Shown: positions 46,920 through 56,760, counted from the stretch's first letter. The stretch: 64,000 nt of DNA from Saliniradius amylolyticus (GCF_003143555.1 NZ_CP029347.1:124001-188000); one strand, 5' to 3'. Numbers and translations are program-made. Notes: a model not told the origin generated them from the letters alone.

Positions 46920-49900
46920 TCACCGAGCCTGAATGCGATAAAACAGAGTGTAGAGCACGGGCACCACAATCAGGGTCAGCACAGTGGCAAACCCGAGTCC
47001 AAACATGATGACCACCGCCATGGACTCGAAAAAAGCATCGAACAGCAAGGGCACCATGCCTAAGATGGTCGTGATTGCTGCCATGCACACCGGACGAACC
47101 CGGCTCACCGAGGCATGTAATATGGCGCTTAGGGGCTCTTTACCCTCATCCTGCTCGAGTTTGATCTGTTCAACCAGCACGATGCCATTTTTGATCAGCA
47201 TCCCTGTGAGGGATAAAAAGCCCAGTAAGGCCATAAAGCTGAAGGGCGCATTCATCAGCAGCAAGCCGCTGGTGACACCGACCAGTGCCAGAGGCACCGT
47301 CAGCCAGATCACCAATGGCTGGCGCACCGAATCAAACAGGAAAATCGTGATAATAAACATCAGCAGATAGCCCACGGGCAGGCTGGAGAACAGGCTTTGC
47401 TGAGCCTGTGAGGATTTCTCGTACTCGCCACCCCAGCTCAGGCTATAGCCTTGAGGCAGGGAGATCTGCTCTACCTTGGGGCGCACCCGGCTAAGTACCT
47501 GAGCGGCGGTTTCCTCACCCAGTACTTTGGGTTCGGCCTGGACCGTAATGGTGCGCTTTCGATCCCGCCGCATGATCAGAGCGTTTTCCCATCGCGTGTC
47601 AAATTCTGACACCACCTGAGTAATCGGCAGGTAGGTGTTGAACACCGGGCTCCATATCTGCACGTCTTTGATGTGGTCGGCGGCGTTACGCTCGTCAGCC
47701 GGGGGGCGGGCCACTATTGGCAGCAGCTGAGATCCGTCTCTGTATAAGCCGACGGTTTTGCCCGGGAAGTTCATCGCCAGTACATCATCCAGATCCTGAC
47801 GGCTGATACCGGCGCGTCGGGCCTGAGCCTCTGCAAACCGGGGACGGATCACCTTAACCTGTTGCCGCCAGTCGTGACGAATGGATTCCATGCCCCCGTC
47901 CTGCTCGAAAATATCCCGGGCCTGCGTTGCCAGAGTTCGCAGAACTTCCGGGTCGGGACCGGCAAAGCGCGCCTCGACGGCAGCCTTGGGGCTGGGACCA
48001 ATCATCAAACGGCGGATGCGCACAAAGGCATCCGGGTGTTGCTGATACACCGCCTCTTGCACACGGGCGATAACCCCTTCAATGTTCTCTCGCTGATCCA
48101 CATCTACCATAAGCTGGGCGTAAGACGGGTATTTTTTCTCGGGCGCATAGGTCAGCATAAAACGCTGCGCGCCCTGTCCAATGGTGCTGGTCACCTGTTC
48201 AACATGGTTAATGTCCAGCACCTGCTGTTCCAGTCGCGTCACATGTTCTTTGGTCGCACGGATATCACTGCCCTGTGGCAACCAGTAGTCCACCAAAAAC
48301 AGCGGGGTATTCGAGGGTGGGAAAAAGGAGTTTTTGACCTGCCCAAAACCCACTCCGGCAGCGACCAGAGCCAGCACCATGATCGACAGGGTCAGCGCCC
48401 GATGGCGAATGCAAAATTGCAGCAGGCTCTGATAAAGCTGATAAACCGCCCCCTTGTAGGGGTCATCGCCTGCCTGCTCGCCCTTAGCGATGGTCTCTTT
48501 AAAGAATAAATCGCAGAAAAAGGGCGTGAGGGTAATGGCGGTGAACCAGCTTAAACCTAGCGAAATCAACAATACCCAGAACAGGGACCCCGCATATTCG
48601 CCAGTGGCGTCGGTAGACAGGCCGATGGGAGCAAAGGCCGTGATAGCAATCACCGTAGCGCCCAACAATGGCCATTTGGTCTGGCCGACAATCTGTTTGG
48701 CAGCGTCTAATTTGCTCAGGCCTCGTTTTAACCCGATCAGCACACCTTCGGTAATGACAATGGCGTTATCCACCAACATGCCCAGCGCCACGATCAACGC
48801 TCCCAGCGAGATGCGTTGTAGCTCGATATCGGCAATCTTCATGGCAATAAAGGTACCGAGGATGGTGAGTAGCAGAATCAAGCCCATTAACAAGCCGGAA
48901 CGCAGCCCCATAAACACCAGTAACACGATGATGACAATGGCAATGGCTTCACCCAGGTTGATCAGAAAGTCACTGACAGACTGGTCCACCTGTTGTGGCT
49001 GGTGGTAAATGGTGCTTAATTGCATGCCCACTGGCCGTTGATATTCCAGTTCCGCCAAACGGCTTTCCACACGCTCGCCCACCTCTACCACATTGACCCC
49101 GCTGCTAAAGGCGATGCCTAAGGTCAGTGAATGCTCTCCATTGAATCGATACAGATGGCTGGGGACCTCGCTGTAGCCTCGGTGGATATTGGCCACGTCC
49201 CCCAGATACACCAGATCTTTGCTGCCCGGCTCGGAAATCAACAGACCTTCCATCTGTTTGACGCTGCTGAACTCGCCAGTGGGGTAGATGCGAATATAGT
49301 CATCGCCTACCCGCACATGCCCGCCGGGGTTAACGGAGTTTTGTGAGCTGAGCAGCTGGAAAATTCGGTTGGGACTGATGCCCAGCGCCGCTAGCTTGGC
49401 CCGGGACAGTTCCACAAATACCTGCTCCTGCTGTACCCCGCCTAAGGCAACTTTGCCAACGCCTTCCACGAGCACCAGTTCACGACGCAGATAGTCGGCG
49501 TAGTTCTTTAAATCCTGATAGCTGTAGCCATCGCCGGTAATGGCCATAAAGATGCCATACACATCGGCATAGTCATCCATAACCCGAATCGGCTCGACGC
49601 CCGGAGGCAGCTTTTGTTCCAGATCGGACAGCTTACTGCGCAGTTCATCCCAGATCTGCTTTAACTCAGGCTCACGATAGGTGGGCTTCATCTCCACGGT
49701 GATCTGTGACAGACCCTGACTGGAAATGGAGGTGACATAATCCACATAGGGCAAGGATTGAATGGTCTGCTCAATGGGGAGGGTGACCTCTTCTTCCACC
49801 TGTGTGGGAGAGGCTCCGGGGTATTGGGTGATCACCATGGCCGATTTGAGGGTAAAGGCCGGATCTTCCAGTTGCCCCAGCTCGAAGAAGGAGACCACAC

Positions 49901-49973
49901 CTCCAATGGCTAAAATCAGAGCAAACAGCCAGGAGATAACCTTGTGGCGAATAGCGTAGGCGGCGATGGACAT
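46920..49973 (-). CDS. RND-family efflux permease
   Basis: 1017 residues, the usual RND pump length. The typical layout is a first transmembrane helix (VISWLFALILAIGGVVSFFELG), a large periplasmic loop, six further helices (starting AIAIVIIVLLVFMGLRSGLLMG), the second loop and six more helices ending VLTLIVVPVLYTLFYR. The central helix has GALIVALGMLVDNAIVITEGV, carrying the proton-relay aspartate. VMITQYPGASPTQVEEEVT near residue 45 is family-wide. It pumps unknown compounds out of the inner membrane. It sits directly behind the adaptor gene (TAAATG). Confidence 0.95.
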   Translation of the reverse strand: MSIAAYAIRHKVISWLFALILAIGGVVSFFELGQLEDPAFTLKSAMVITQYPGASPTQVEEEVTLPIEQTIQSLPYVDYVTSISSQGLSQITVEMKPTYREPELKQIWDELRSKLSDLEQKLPPGVEPIRVMDDYADVYGIFMAITGDGYSYQDLKNYADYLRRELVLVEGVGKVALGGVQQEQVFVELSRAKLAALGISPNRIFQLLSSQNSVNPGGHVRVGDDYIRIYPTGEFSSVKQMEGLLISEPGSKDLVYLGDVANIHRGYSEVPSHLYRFNGEHSLTLGIAFSSGVNVVEVGERVESRLAELEYQRPVGMQLSTIYHQPQQVDQSVSDFLINLGEAIAIVIIVLLVFMGLRSGLLMGLILLLTILGTFIAMKIADIELQRISLGALIVALGMLVDNAIVITEGVLIGLKRGLSKLDAAKQIVGQTKWPLLGATVIAITAFAPIGLSTDATGEYAGSLFWVLLISLGLSWFTAITLTPFFCDLFFKETIAKGEQAGDDPYKGAVYQLYQSLLQFCIRHRALTLSIMVLALVAAGVGFGQVKNSFFPPSNTPLFLVDYWLPQGSDIRATKEHVTRLEQQVLDINHVEQVTSTIGQGAQRFMLTYAPEKKYPSYAQLMVDVDQRENIEGVIARVQEAVYQQHPDAFVRIRRLMIGPSPKAAVEARFAGPDPEVLRTLATQARDIFEQDGGMESIRHDWRQQVKVIRPRFAEAQARRAGISRQDLDDVLAMNFPGKTVGLYRDGSQLLPIVARPPADERNAADHIKDVQIWSPVFNTYLPITQVVSEFDTRWENALIMRRDRKRTITVQAEPKVLGEETAAQVLSRVRPKVEQISLPQGYSLSWGGEYEKSSQAQQSLFSSLPVGYLLMFIITIFLFDSVRQPLVIWLTVPLALVGVTSGLLLMNAPFSFMALLGFLSLTGMLIKNGIVLVEQIKLEQDEGKEPLSAILHASVSRVRPVCMAAITTILGMVPLLFDAFFESMAVVIMFGLGFATVLTLIVVPVLYTLFYRIQAR

Positions 49974-51053
49974 TTACAGACCCCGCTCTTTTTCCAGCGG
50001 TCGCACTTGTTGCCCCGGGCTCAGAAAGTCCACTCCGGCCGCCACAATGGTATCGCCTGCGCTGATACCTCCTGTGACCTCTACCCCACCTGAGCTAATC
50101 TCGCCCAGCGTAACCGCCTGCTCGCTGACGGTCTGGTTCTCGGGGTTATAGCGCCATACATAGCTGCCGTCGGCGCCATCTTTACGAAAAACGGCCGCCA
50201 CGGGGACCACTATGGCTTGTTCCCGCGGGAGGTGAAACACCTGGCTCATGTCTACCGAAACGTCGGCTGACATGCCGGGGAGGATATTGACCGTCTCGGG
50301 TTTTTCCATGGTCAGTGTGACCTTAAAGGTGCCGGTGGCCGGATCGGCAATGGCGTCGTGTTCCTTGTAACGGGCGTAAAATGTCTGTTCGGCGGCGCTC
50401 TCGAAGCGCACCTTGGGCTCATACTCTCGGGATTCGTCCCTGACGCGTGAGATCAATCGCTCCGGAACCTGAATGGTAATATCGATCATTTTGTCGTTCT
50501 GAAGCTGCAAGATGGGCTCTTTTGCCTGCACAAACTGATAATTTTCTACATATCGCTTGCTGATGATGCCATCGTAGGGGGCGCGCAGCTCGGTGTAAGT
50601 CAGGTTATCCCGGGCAATGCGTAGCGCCGCCTGTGCCTGGGTAAAACGCGCTCTGGCTTCGTCGAAAGAGGCCTGAGGGATCAGATCTTTCGTCAGCATC
50701 TGTTCGGCTCGTTTCAGCTGAGACTCCGCCAACTCGAATTGAGCCTGACGGTCGAGGAGTTGGTTGCGATAGTCGGTGTCATCCAGCTTTGCCAACAGCT
50801 CACCTTTACTGACACCTTGGCCGTTGCGCACTGGCAGCTGCTGTATTTGACCGGGTAACCGAAAAGCCAGCACCGAACCGTCCTGGGTGGAGACTTCCGC
50901 CGGAAAATGGCGTACCCGATGATCCTCTTGCTTGGCTATGTAATGCAGTTTTACCGGGCGCGGGCCGGTTGGCTCGGATGTAGTCTCGGTATGGGGTTGG
51001 CAGGCACTAACAAACAGTATCAGTGGCCAGCAATATCGGAGCAATGAGCGCAT
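49974..51053 (-). CDS. RND efflux periplasmic adaptor lipoprotein
   Basis: 359 residues from ATG 51053. The lipobox LILFVSACQP suggests a lipoprotein anchored through Cys18. The HlyD-type arms are visible: LAFRLPGQIQQLPVRNGQGVSKGELLAKLDDTDYRNQLLDRQAQFELAESQLKRAEQML and ELRAPYDGIISKRYVENYQFV. It links the inner-membrane pump to an outer-membrane channel, which is not present nearby. The stop meets the permease start. Confidence 0.93.
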   Translation of the reverse strand: MRSLLRYCWPLILFVSACQPHTETTSEPTGPRPVKLHYIAKQEDHRVRHFPAEVSTQDGSVLAFRLPGQIQQLPVRNGQGVSKGELLAKLDDTDYRNQLLDRQAQFELAESQLKRAEQMLTKDLIPQASFDEARARFTQAQAALRIARDNLTYTELRAPYDGIISKRYVENYQFVQAKEPILQLQNDKMIDITIQVPERLISRVRDESREYEPKVRFESAAEQTFYARYKEHDAIADPATGTFKVTLTMEKPETVNILPGMSADVSVDMSQVFHLPREQAIVVPVAAVFRKDGADGSYVWRYNPENQTVSEQAVTLGEISSGGVEVTGGISAGDTIVAAGVDFLSPGQQVRPLEKERGL

Positions 51054-51211
51054 GATGGGGTCCTTTTCGATGCCTGGGCTTGGCATTAACTTGTCTAATC
51101 AAGTGAGCTGTATCAATCATACTACGAGCGGACAGCACAAAAAAGCACCAGGTATGACCAGCCCCCCGACACAGACGACATCAACCAATGCCAGCTGGAC
51201 TGAGTGTTTTC

Positions 51212-51745
51212 TCAGTCCAGATTCCAATGCCAGATCTGACAGGTGTTGATGTTGACGTCCTGTAGCCGGTGCCGATCCCGCTCGGCATTACGCTTGGACT
51301 CATAGGGACCCAGAATCACCCGGTACCAAAGGCCGTTGCTGCCATTGGTGGCTCGGATCTGTGCTTCCAGCCCGGCAAAGGCAATCTTAGCACGCATTTC
51401 CTCCGCCTGAGGGCGCTGTTTAAAGGAGGCACACTGCATCAACCATGGAACGTCGGAGGTTTCGATTTCCGGCGTTTCCACCTCCACGGTGCGGTTAGGC
51501 AACGTTTCGATAAATTCCCATTCCTCTTCCGGTGGTTCCGGTAGTGGCTCGGGTTGCTGTCGTCTATCGGTACTTTGAGTCGAGCCTGGCGCGGGCTCAG
51601 GGGCATTGTCTTTAATAAACCATAAGAAGGTAGCGAAACCGATGATCAACGCCAGGGTAATAATAATGCGCATCCAGGGCACCGGCGGCTTGGGCGGTGG
51701 TGACTGTTTGGCTTTGCCTCGGGAAACGTAGTCTTTATGGGCCAT
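51212..51745 (-). CDS. SPOR-domain protein, FtsN-like
   Basis: 177 residues from ATG 51745. Residues about 24-42 (MRIIITLALIIGFATFLWF) are one membrane helix after a basic N-terminus, followed by a proline-rich linker. The C-terminus (WLMQCASFKQRPQAEEMRAKIAFAGLEAQIRATNGSNGLWYRVILGPYESKRNAERDRHRLQ) is a SPOR peptidoglycan-binding domain. Next to priA, this is the place of ftsN in many gammaproteobacteria. It is shorter than E. coli FtsN (319). Cell-division role inferred. Confidence 0.82.
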   Translation of the reverse strand: MAHKDYVSRGKAKQSPPPKPPVPWMRIIITLALIIGFATFLWFIKDNAPEPAPGSTQSTDRRQQPEPLPEPPEEEWEFIETLPNRTVEVETPEIETSDVPWLMQCASFKQRPQAEEMRAKIAFAGLEAQIRATNGSNGLWYRVILGPYESKRNAERDRHRLQDVNINTCQIWHWNLD

Positions 51746-51870
51746 GAAAACCAATGCTGTTACGACTAAGGAAAGTCGGATTTTACCGCCCTGCCATCAG
51801 AATACCAACGACAGTCGAAAAGAAACTGCTACCGAAGGAACTGGACACCCGGTCTGCGGTTAACAATATC

Positions 51871-52044
51871 GTCATACCGCGCAAGCAGGTAGTCATCGGC
51901 GCAATAAATACTTTCAAGTCTGTGATATGCCCTCCCTAGCTGCACGTCCAGCTCGGCATCCGTTGCCTCGCGTTCGAGCCTGAAATGGTTGCGCGCCCTC
52001 ACCATTTCCTGGCCGCTCTCACCCTGCTCGGAGGCAGGAATGAC
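51871..52044. repeat. 174-bp dispersed repeat, copy A
   Basis: Starts GTCATACCGCGCAAGCAGG and ends GGAGGCAGGAATGAC. The outer ends are inverted (GTCAT...ATGAC). About 80% identical to copy B at 54787, with a nearly identical stretch around TTGCCTCGCGTTCGAGCCTG. No frame or RBS. The pattern suggests a small non-autonomous element (MITE). Confidence 0.75.
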
Positions 52045-52077
52045 ACAAGAAGGGTAGGGCCTGCCTCTGGACTATCG

Positions 52078-54267
52078 CTAACTAAAATCCTGGGGATCAA
52101 TATCCACCGACCAGCGCACCTTCGGGGCCAGGCTGAGCGATTCCATTTGCGGTAAGCGGCGGTTGAGCGCCTGTTGAATGCCGGTGCGCTTGGCCGTTTG
52201 CAGCAATAGCTGGAATCGGAATCGCCCCTGGCGTTTCTCAACCAACGCTGGCAGGGGGCCGGTCAGCAGCACGCCGTCGGTATCGGCAAAACAGGTACGC
52301 GCCTGGCTTAAAAATTCAAAGGCCTGGCGCGGGTCGTGGCTTTCAGCGCGCACCAAAGCCTGATGGGAAAAGGGTGGCAAATTGGCAAACTGACGCTCGC
52401 TGAGCGCATAGCGGGCAAAGTGCTGATAACCGTTATTCAACAGATCTTGCAGCAGCGGGTGACTGGGGTTGTGGGTTTGCAGCCACAGCTCGCCGGCCAC
52501 ATGAGCGCGGCCCGCCCGTCCCGAAACCTGGGTAATTAACTGGGCCAACTTCTCGGCGGCGCGATAGTCGGCGCTGAACAAGGCCGCATCCACATCCACA
52601 ATGACCACCAGAGACACATTGGGAAAATGATGACCCTTAGCCAAAATCTGGGTGCCGATCAAAAGCTGATAGTCACCTTGCTGAATATCTTCCAGCAACT
52701 GGTGCAGCTTCTGCTTGCCGCGGGTGGCGTCGCTGTCGATGCGCACGGCTCTGTATTCGGGGAACAGCTCGGTCAAACCCTGTTCGAGTTGTTCGGTGCC
52801 CAGCCCCACGGGGGTTAACTGTGGTTGCTGGCAGGAGGGGCAGGCTCGCGGTAGTGGCTTGGCATCACCACAATGGTGACATTGCAGCTTATTCTGACGG
52901 CGATGCAGGGTAAAGCTGGTGTCACAGCGCTGGCACATCTCTACATGGCCGCAGTGGTGGCAAATCAGCGCTGGCGCATAGCCACGACGGTTAATAAACA
53001 GCATCACCTGCTGGCCCCGTTGAAGGTGCTGGGCGATTTTGTCCTGCATTCCAGCCGCCAGGCCATATTTTAGCGGCTGGTCTTTTACATCCAGCATCTG
53101 CTGTTTGACTGGCTCGGCATTACCGGCCCGTTGTTTCAACAGGTAATGACGATATTTGCCGGTCAACGCATTGTTGAGGCTCTCCAGCGACGGCGTGGCA
53201 CTGCCCAGTACCAGTGGAATGTTTTCCAGACTGGCGCGAACCACGGCCATATCCCGGGCGTGATAGCGCCAGCCGTCCTGTTGCTTATAAGAATGGTCGT
53301 GCTCTTCGTCGACGATGATCATGCCAGGTCTCGCCAGCGGTGTGAAAATGGCCGAGCGCGTACCGATAATTATGCCCAGTTCGCCGCTTCTGGCTTTTTG
53401 CCATACGCTCAGGCGCTCGTTATCGGTCAGACCGGAATGCAGCAAGCCCACCGGCAAACCAAAACGGCGTTCAAAGCGCTGCACCGTTTGCGGTGTGAGG
53501 CCGATTTCGGGCACCAGAATCAACACCTGATGGCCGCTCTTTAACAGTGGCTCGATGCATTGCAGGTAGACTTCGGTTTTGCCGGAGCCGGTCACGCCCT
53601 CCAGCAACACACAGCCAAACTGCTGGTAGAGTTGGTTAATGCCGCTGATGGCCAGCGACTGCTCTACATTGGGGCGGGGCGCCGGGCCCATGTCCAGATG
53701 CTTAAACCACTGGGTGTCGGGCTCATAGTCGCTTTGGTAGCACTCGATTAACGATTTTTCCTCTAAGCCTTTAAAAACCTGAGGGGAAAATTCCTGCTTC
53801 AGGGCCGCATCGGTCAGAGGCTGCTGTTTAAGCAGTTGATACAGTGCCTTTTGTCTGGGAGCGCGCTTTAACGACTCGGCGGCATCCTCGTCGCCCAGCG
53901 TACGCCACATCTTGATATGTTGCTGCTCGGCGGGCAGCCCTTTGCGCAGACTCACCGGCAGCGCCGCCTGGTAAATTTCTCCGATAGGATGCTGATAGTA
54001 TTGGCTGGCCCAGTGCAGCCACTTTTGGTGCAGCGCGTGGAGAACCGGTTCGCTGTCCAACACCTCGGTAATGTTGCGTAACTTACTGGTCGGAACGTCT
54101 GATTCGCTTTTCAGTGTCACCACAATGCCCACCAACCGGCGTGAGCCGAAGGGCACTTGCACACGCACTCCGGGCAGGGCCGATGCACGCAGCGGCTCAG
54201 GTAAGCTATAATCGAACAGTCGGCGCATGGGCACGGGTAAAGCGATTTGCGCAATGGGTTTGGTCAT
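52078..54267 (-). CDS. priA: Primosomal replication restart helicase PriA
   Basis: 729 residues, matching the E. coli length. Helicase motifs are LLEGVTGSGKTEVYLQCIEPLL (Walker A), DEEHDHSYKQQDGWRYHARDMAV (DEEH box) and VSGRAGRAHVAGEL (motif VI). The zinc domain has CHHCGHVEMCQRCDTSFTLHRRQ and CHHCGDAKPLPRACPSCQQ. It reloads the replication machinery at broken forks. It lies between the SPOR gene (minus strand, left) and rpmE (plus strand, right). Confidence 0.97.
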   Translation of the reverse strand: MTKPIAQIALPVPMRRLFDYSLPEPLRASALPGVRVQVPFGSRRLVGIVVTLKSESDVPTSKLRNITEVLDSEPVLHALHQKWLHWASQYYQHPIGEIYQAALPVSLRKGLPAEQQHIKMWRTLGDEDAAESLKRAPRQKALYQLLKQQPLTDAALKQEFSPQVFKGLEEKSLIECYQSDYEPDTQWFKHLDMGPAPRPNVEQSLAISGINQLYQQFGCVLLEGVTGSGKTEVYLQCIEPLLKSGHQVLILVPEIGLTPQTVQRFERRFGLPVGLLHSGLTDNERLSVWQKARSGELGIIIGTRSAIFTPLARPGMIIVDEEHDHSYKQQDGWRYHARDMAVVRASLENIPLVLGSATPSLESLNNALTGKYRHYLLKQRAGNAEPVKQQMLDVKDQPLKYGLAAGMQDKIAQHLQRGQQVMLFINRRGYAPALICHHCGHVEMCQRCDTSFTLHRRQNKLQCHHCGDAKPLPRACPSCQQPQLTPVGLGTEQLEQGLTELFPEYRAVRIDSDATRGKQKLHQLLEDIQQGDYQLLIGTQILAKGHHFPNVSLVVIVDVDAALFSADYRAAEKLAQLITQVSGRAGRAHVAGELWLQTHNPSHPLLQDLLNNGYQHFARYALSERQFANLPPFSHQALVRAESHDPRQAFEFLSQARTCFADTDGVLLTGPLPALVEKRQGRFRFQLLLQTAKRTGIQQALNRRLPQMESLSLAPKVRWSVDIDPQDFS

Positions 54268-54465
54268 AAGGTCCGGTGTATTAGGTTTTGGTTATAAGCG
54301 GACGAAAGGCGGTGATTATTTCGACAACAAAGATCTTGAACCCAGCCTGTGGATACATTAATATGCGCCGCTCTTTGCGGCAAGTCGCAAATTTTTCCTG
54401 ACAATGACGTATGGTGTTCAGCTTCGGGCTGGATAGCGATGCGGCCTTATACGATGAGGTAACCC

Positions 54466-54681
54466 ATGAAACAAGGTATTCATCCTGAGTACAACGAGAT
54501 CAACGCTGTTTGCACCTGTGGCAACAAAATGGCGATCCGTTCCACTCTGAAAAAAGACATCAACCTGGACGTATGTTCAGCGTGTCACCCTTTCTACACT
54601 GGTAAGCAGCGTAACGTTGATACCGGTGGCCGAGTTGACCGCTTTAACAAGCGCTTCGGTATGCTGAGTGGTAAGAAGTAA
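54466..54681 (+). CDS. rpmE: Ribosomal protein L31, zinc-binding type (RpmE)
   Basis: 71 residues. Zinc cysteines Cys16-x-Cys18 (AVCTCGN) and Cys37-x2-Cys40 ([11 protein letters not shown]) mark the RpmE rather than the YkgM form. The C-terminal [11 protein letters not shown] is conserved. Part of the large ribosomal subunit. A good RBS (GAGG) lies seven bases ahead, divergent from priA. A terminator follows at 54700. Confidence 0.98.
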   Translation: MKQGIHPEYNEINAVCTCGNKMAIRSTLKKDINLDVCSACHPFYTGKQRNVDTGGRVDRFNKRFGMLSGKK

Positions 54682-54699
54682 GCATCGACTTATTTCTCT

Positions 54700-54726
54700 A
54701 AAAAAGCGTCTTCGGACGCTTTTTTT
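54700..54726 (+). terminator. Terminator of rpmE
   Basis: AAAAAAGCGTC, TTCG tetraloop, GACGC and seven T, 18 bases after the rpmE stop. Confidence 0.92.
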
Positions 54727-54744
54727 GTGCCTGTAAGGTGGGTT

Positions 54745-54779
54745 GAGCAACGAGCAACGAGCAACGAGCAACGAGCAAC
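54745..54779. repeat. (GAGCAAC)5 tandem repeat
   Basis: Five exact copies of the seven-base unit GAGCAAC, between the rpmE terminator and copy B of the 174-bp repeat. No open frame uses it. The copy number could vary between strains. Confidence 0.9.
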
Positions 54780-54786
54780 GCCTTCC

Positions 54787-54961
54787 GTCATGCCTGCGAA
54801 AGCAGGCATCCATCGGCGCAATCAATATCTTCAAGTCTGCGATATGTCTTCCCTGACTGAACGCCCAGCTCAGCATCCGTTGCCTCGCGTTCGAGCCTGA
54901 AATGGTTGCGCGCCCTCACCATTTCCTGGCGGCTCTCACCCTGCTCGGGGGCAGGAATGAC
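54787..54961. repeat. 175-bp dispersed repeat, copy B
   Basis: Starts GTCATGCCTGCGAAAGCAGG and ends GGGGCAGGAATGAC, matching copy A (51871). The ends are inverted repeats (GTCATKCCTGC). The two copies bracket the priA-rpmE region. Confidence 0.75.
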
Positions 54962-55287
54962 TCAGTATCCAGCAGCGGCGCTAAAACCCAGCTCCAGGGA
55001 CTGATTATTATTCGAAAAAATTACGCAGGTAAATTTTCATCGTTTCAGCATAAACTCTCACATTAACCGCAAATATACGCATATTCATGATTTTTATACT
55101 CAGAAGTAAAAACTTAGATGTTTTTTTAACTGCCTGATACGCGGCTCATCTGATATGTTGTACTAAAGTCTTGTGGTAACTTGCTACCTCATATAACTGA
55201 ATACATAAAAAGCACACACGAAACGCCACAATAATAATAAAAAGCTGTGCTTTACCTTGAACCCTACAACAAAAACTAGAGGCTAAA
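54962..55287. other. AT-rich spacer before maeB
   Basis: No gene seen. The sequence is AT-rich with poly-A/T tracts. A TATAAC-like hexamer at about 55193, preceded by TTGTGG, could be the maeB promoter, but spacing is poor. Confidence 0.4.
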
Positions 55288-56532
55288 ATGTCCGATTTTC
55301 GTCAAAAAGCTCTGGATTATCACGCTAAACCGGTTCCCGGCAAGATCAGTGTCGAACTGACGAAGCCCGCCGAGAAGGTGTCTGACCTGGCGCTGGCGTA
55401 CAGCCCGGGCGTGGCTGAGCCGGTGAAGGAAATCGCCGCCGATCCAGACAATGCCTATAAGTACACCGCCAAGGGCAATATGGTGGCGGTCATTTCTAAT
55501 GGCACGGCGATTCTTGGTCTGGGCAACTTAGGTCCGCTGGCCTCCAAGCCGGTTATGGAAGGTAAGGCTTTGCTGTTTAAACGCTTTGCGGGGCTCGACT
55601 CCATCGATATCGAAGTTAAACACCGCACCACCGAAGAGTTTATCAACACCGTAGCCAATATCGCCGACACCTTTGGTGGTATTAACCTGGAAGACATCAA
55701 GGCGCCCGAGTGTTTTGAGATCGAGCAAGAGCTGATCAAGCGCTGTCAGGTACCGGTTTTCCACGACGACCAACACGGCACTGCTATTGTGACCGCTGCG
55801 GGTATGTTGAATGCGCTGGAGATTCAGGGCAAAGAGATCCACGACTGTACTATCGTTTGTATGGGCGCGGGTGCGGCTGCTGTAGCTTGTATGGAGCTGC
55901 TGATTAAATGCGGTGCCCAGCGCGAACGCATCTATATGCTGGATCGCAAAGGTGTGATCCACACCCGTCGTGAAGAGCTCCCTTCGCACAAGCAGGCCTT
56001 CGCCAACAATACCGATAAGCGCAGCCTGGAAGATGTTCTGGAAGGTGCCGATGTATTTGTGGGCGTATCCGGCCCGGATGTATTGCCACCGGAAGCGCTG
56101 AAACTGATGGCGCCAAATCCGGTGATTTTCGCCTGCTCCAACCCGGACCCGGAAATCAAGCCTGAGCTCGCCAACTCGGTGCGGGACGATCTGATTATGG
56201 CCACCGGCCGTTCGGACTACCCCAATCAGGTGAACAATGTGCTCTGCTTCCCGTTTATTTTCCGCGGGGCGCTGGATGTGCGGGCCAGCACCATTAACGA
56301 TGAAATGAAAGTCGCGGCGGTAGAAGCCATCCGTTCCATCGCCAAAGAGTCGGTGCCACAAGAAGTGTTGGAAGCGGCGGATATCGACAAACTCGAGTTT
56401 GGTAAGGATTACATCATTCCTAAGCCGATGGACCCTCGCTTGTGTCAGCGTGTGGCTAAGGCCGTGGCCCAGGCCGCCATCGACAGCGGTGCCACCGACT
56501 TAGAAGCCCTGCCAAAAGGCTATATGGAGTAA
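55288..56532 (+). CDS. maeB: Malic enzyme, short (single-domain) form
   Basis: 414 residues. Malic enzyme motifs are ALAYSPGVAEPVKEI, GNMVAVISNGTAILGLGNLGPLASKPVMEGKA, APECFEIEQELIKRC and FHDDQHGTAIVTAAGML, with a nucleotide loop CMGAGAAAVACMELL. E. coli MaeB (759) carries a C-terminal phosphotransacetylase-like domain that is absent here. It decarboxylates malate to pyruvate with NAD(P)H. A hairpin (GCCTGCC/GGCAGGC) lies at 56571-56590. Confidence 0.93.
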   Translation: MSDFRQKALDYHAKPVPGKISVELTKPAEKVSDLALAYSPGVAEPVKEIAADPDNAYKYTAKGNMVAVISNGTAILGLGNLGPLASKPVMEGKALLFKRFAGLDSIDIEVKHRTTEEFINTVANIADTFGGINLEDIKAPECFEIEQELIKRCQVPVFHDDQHGTAIVTAAGMLNALEIQGKEIHDCTIVCMGAGAAAVACMELLIKCGAQRERIYMLDRKGVIHTRREELPSHKQAFANNTDKRSLEDVLEGADVFVGVSGPDVLPPEALKLMAPNPVIFACSNPDPEIKPELANSVRDDLIMATGRSDYPNQVNNVLCFPFIFRGALDVRASTINDEMKVAAVEAIRSIAKESVPQEVLEAADIDKLEFGKDYIIPKPMDPRLCQRVAKAVAQAAIDSGATDLEALPKGYME

Positions 56533-56566
56533 TACCGGCCTGCTCTCAAAGCTGGTATGACGCTCA

Positions 56567-56594
56567 GAAAGCCTGCCCTTCGCGGCAGGCTTTG
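56567..56594 (+). terminator. Terminator after maeB
   Basis: GCCTGCC, CTTCGC loop, GGCAGGC followed by TTTGTTG, about 38 bases after the stop. Confidence 0.75.
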
Positions 56595-56760
56595 TTGTAT
56601 ATACCCTCGGGAATTACAAAAATAGCCATTTCTGCCACCGGGCAGAAATTCATTGGCGATATGAATTCCTTGTCTTAGTCCCCAAAAACCACCTTTGTGC
56701 CGCCTAACTCCTTATCCCTCAAAGAAAAACAAAAAAGTGCAAAAAAAATGTGGGTAAACA

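Noticed and set aside
55528-56361. Long frame antisense to maeB
   Set aside because: It is complementary to the malic enzyme gene and shows no start signal or known domain.
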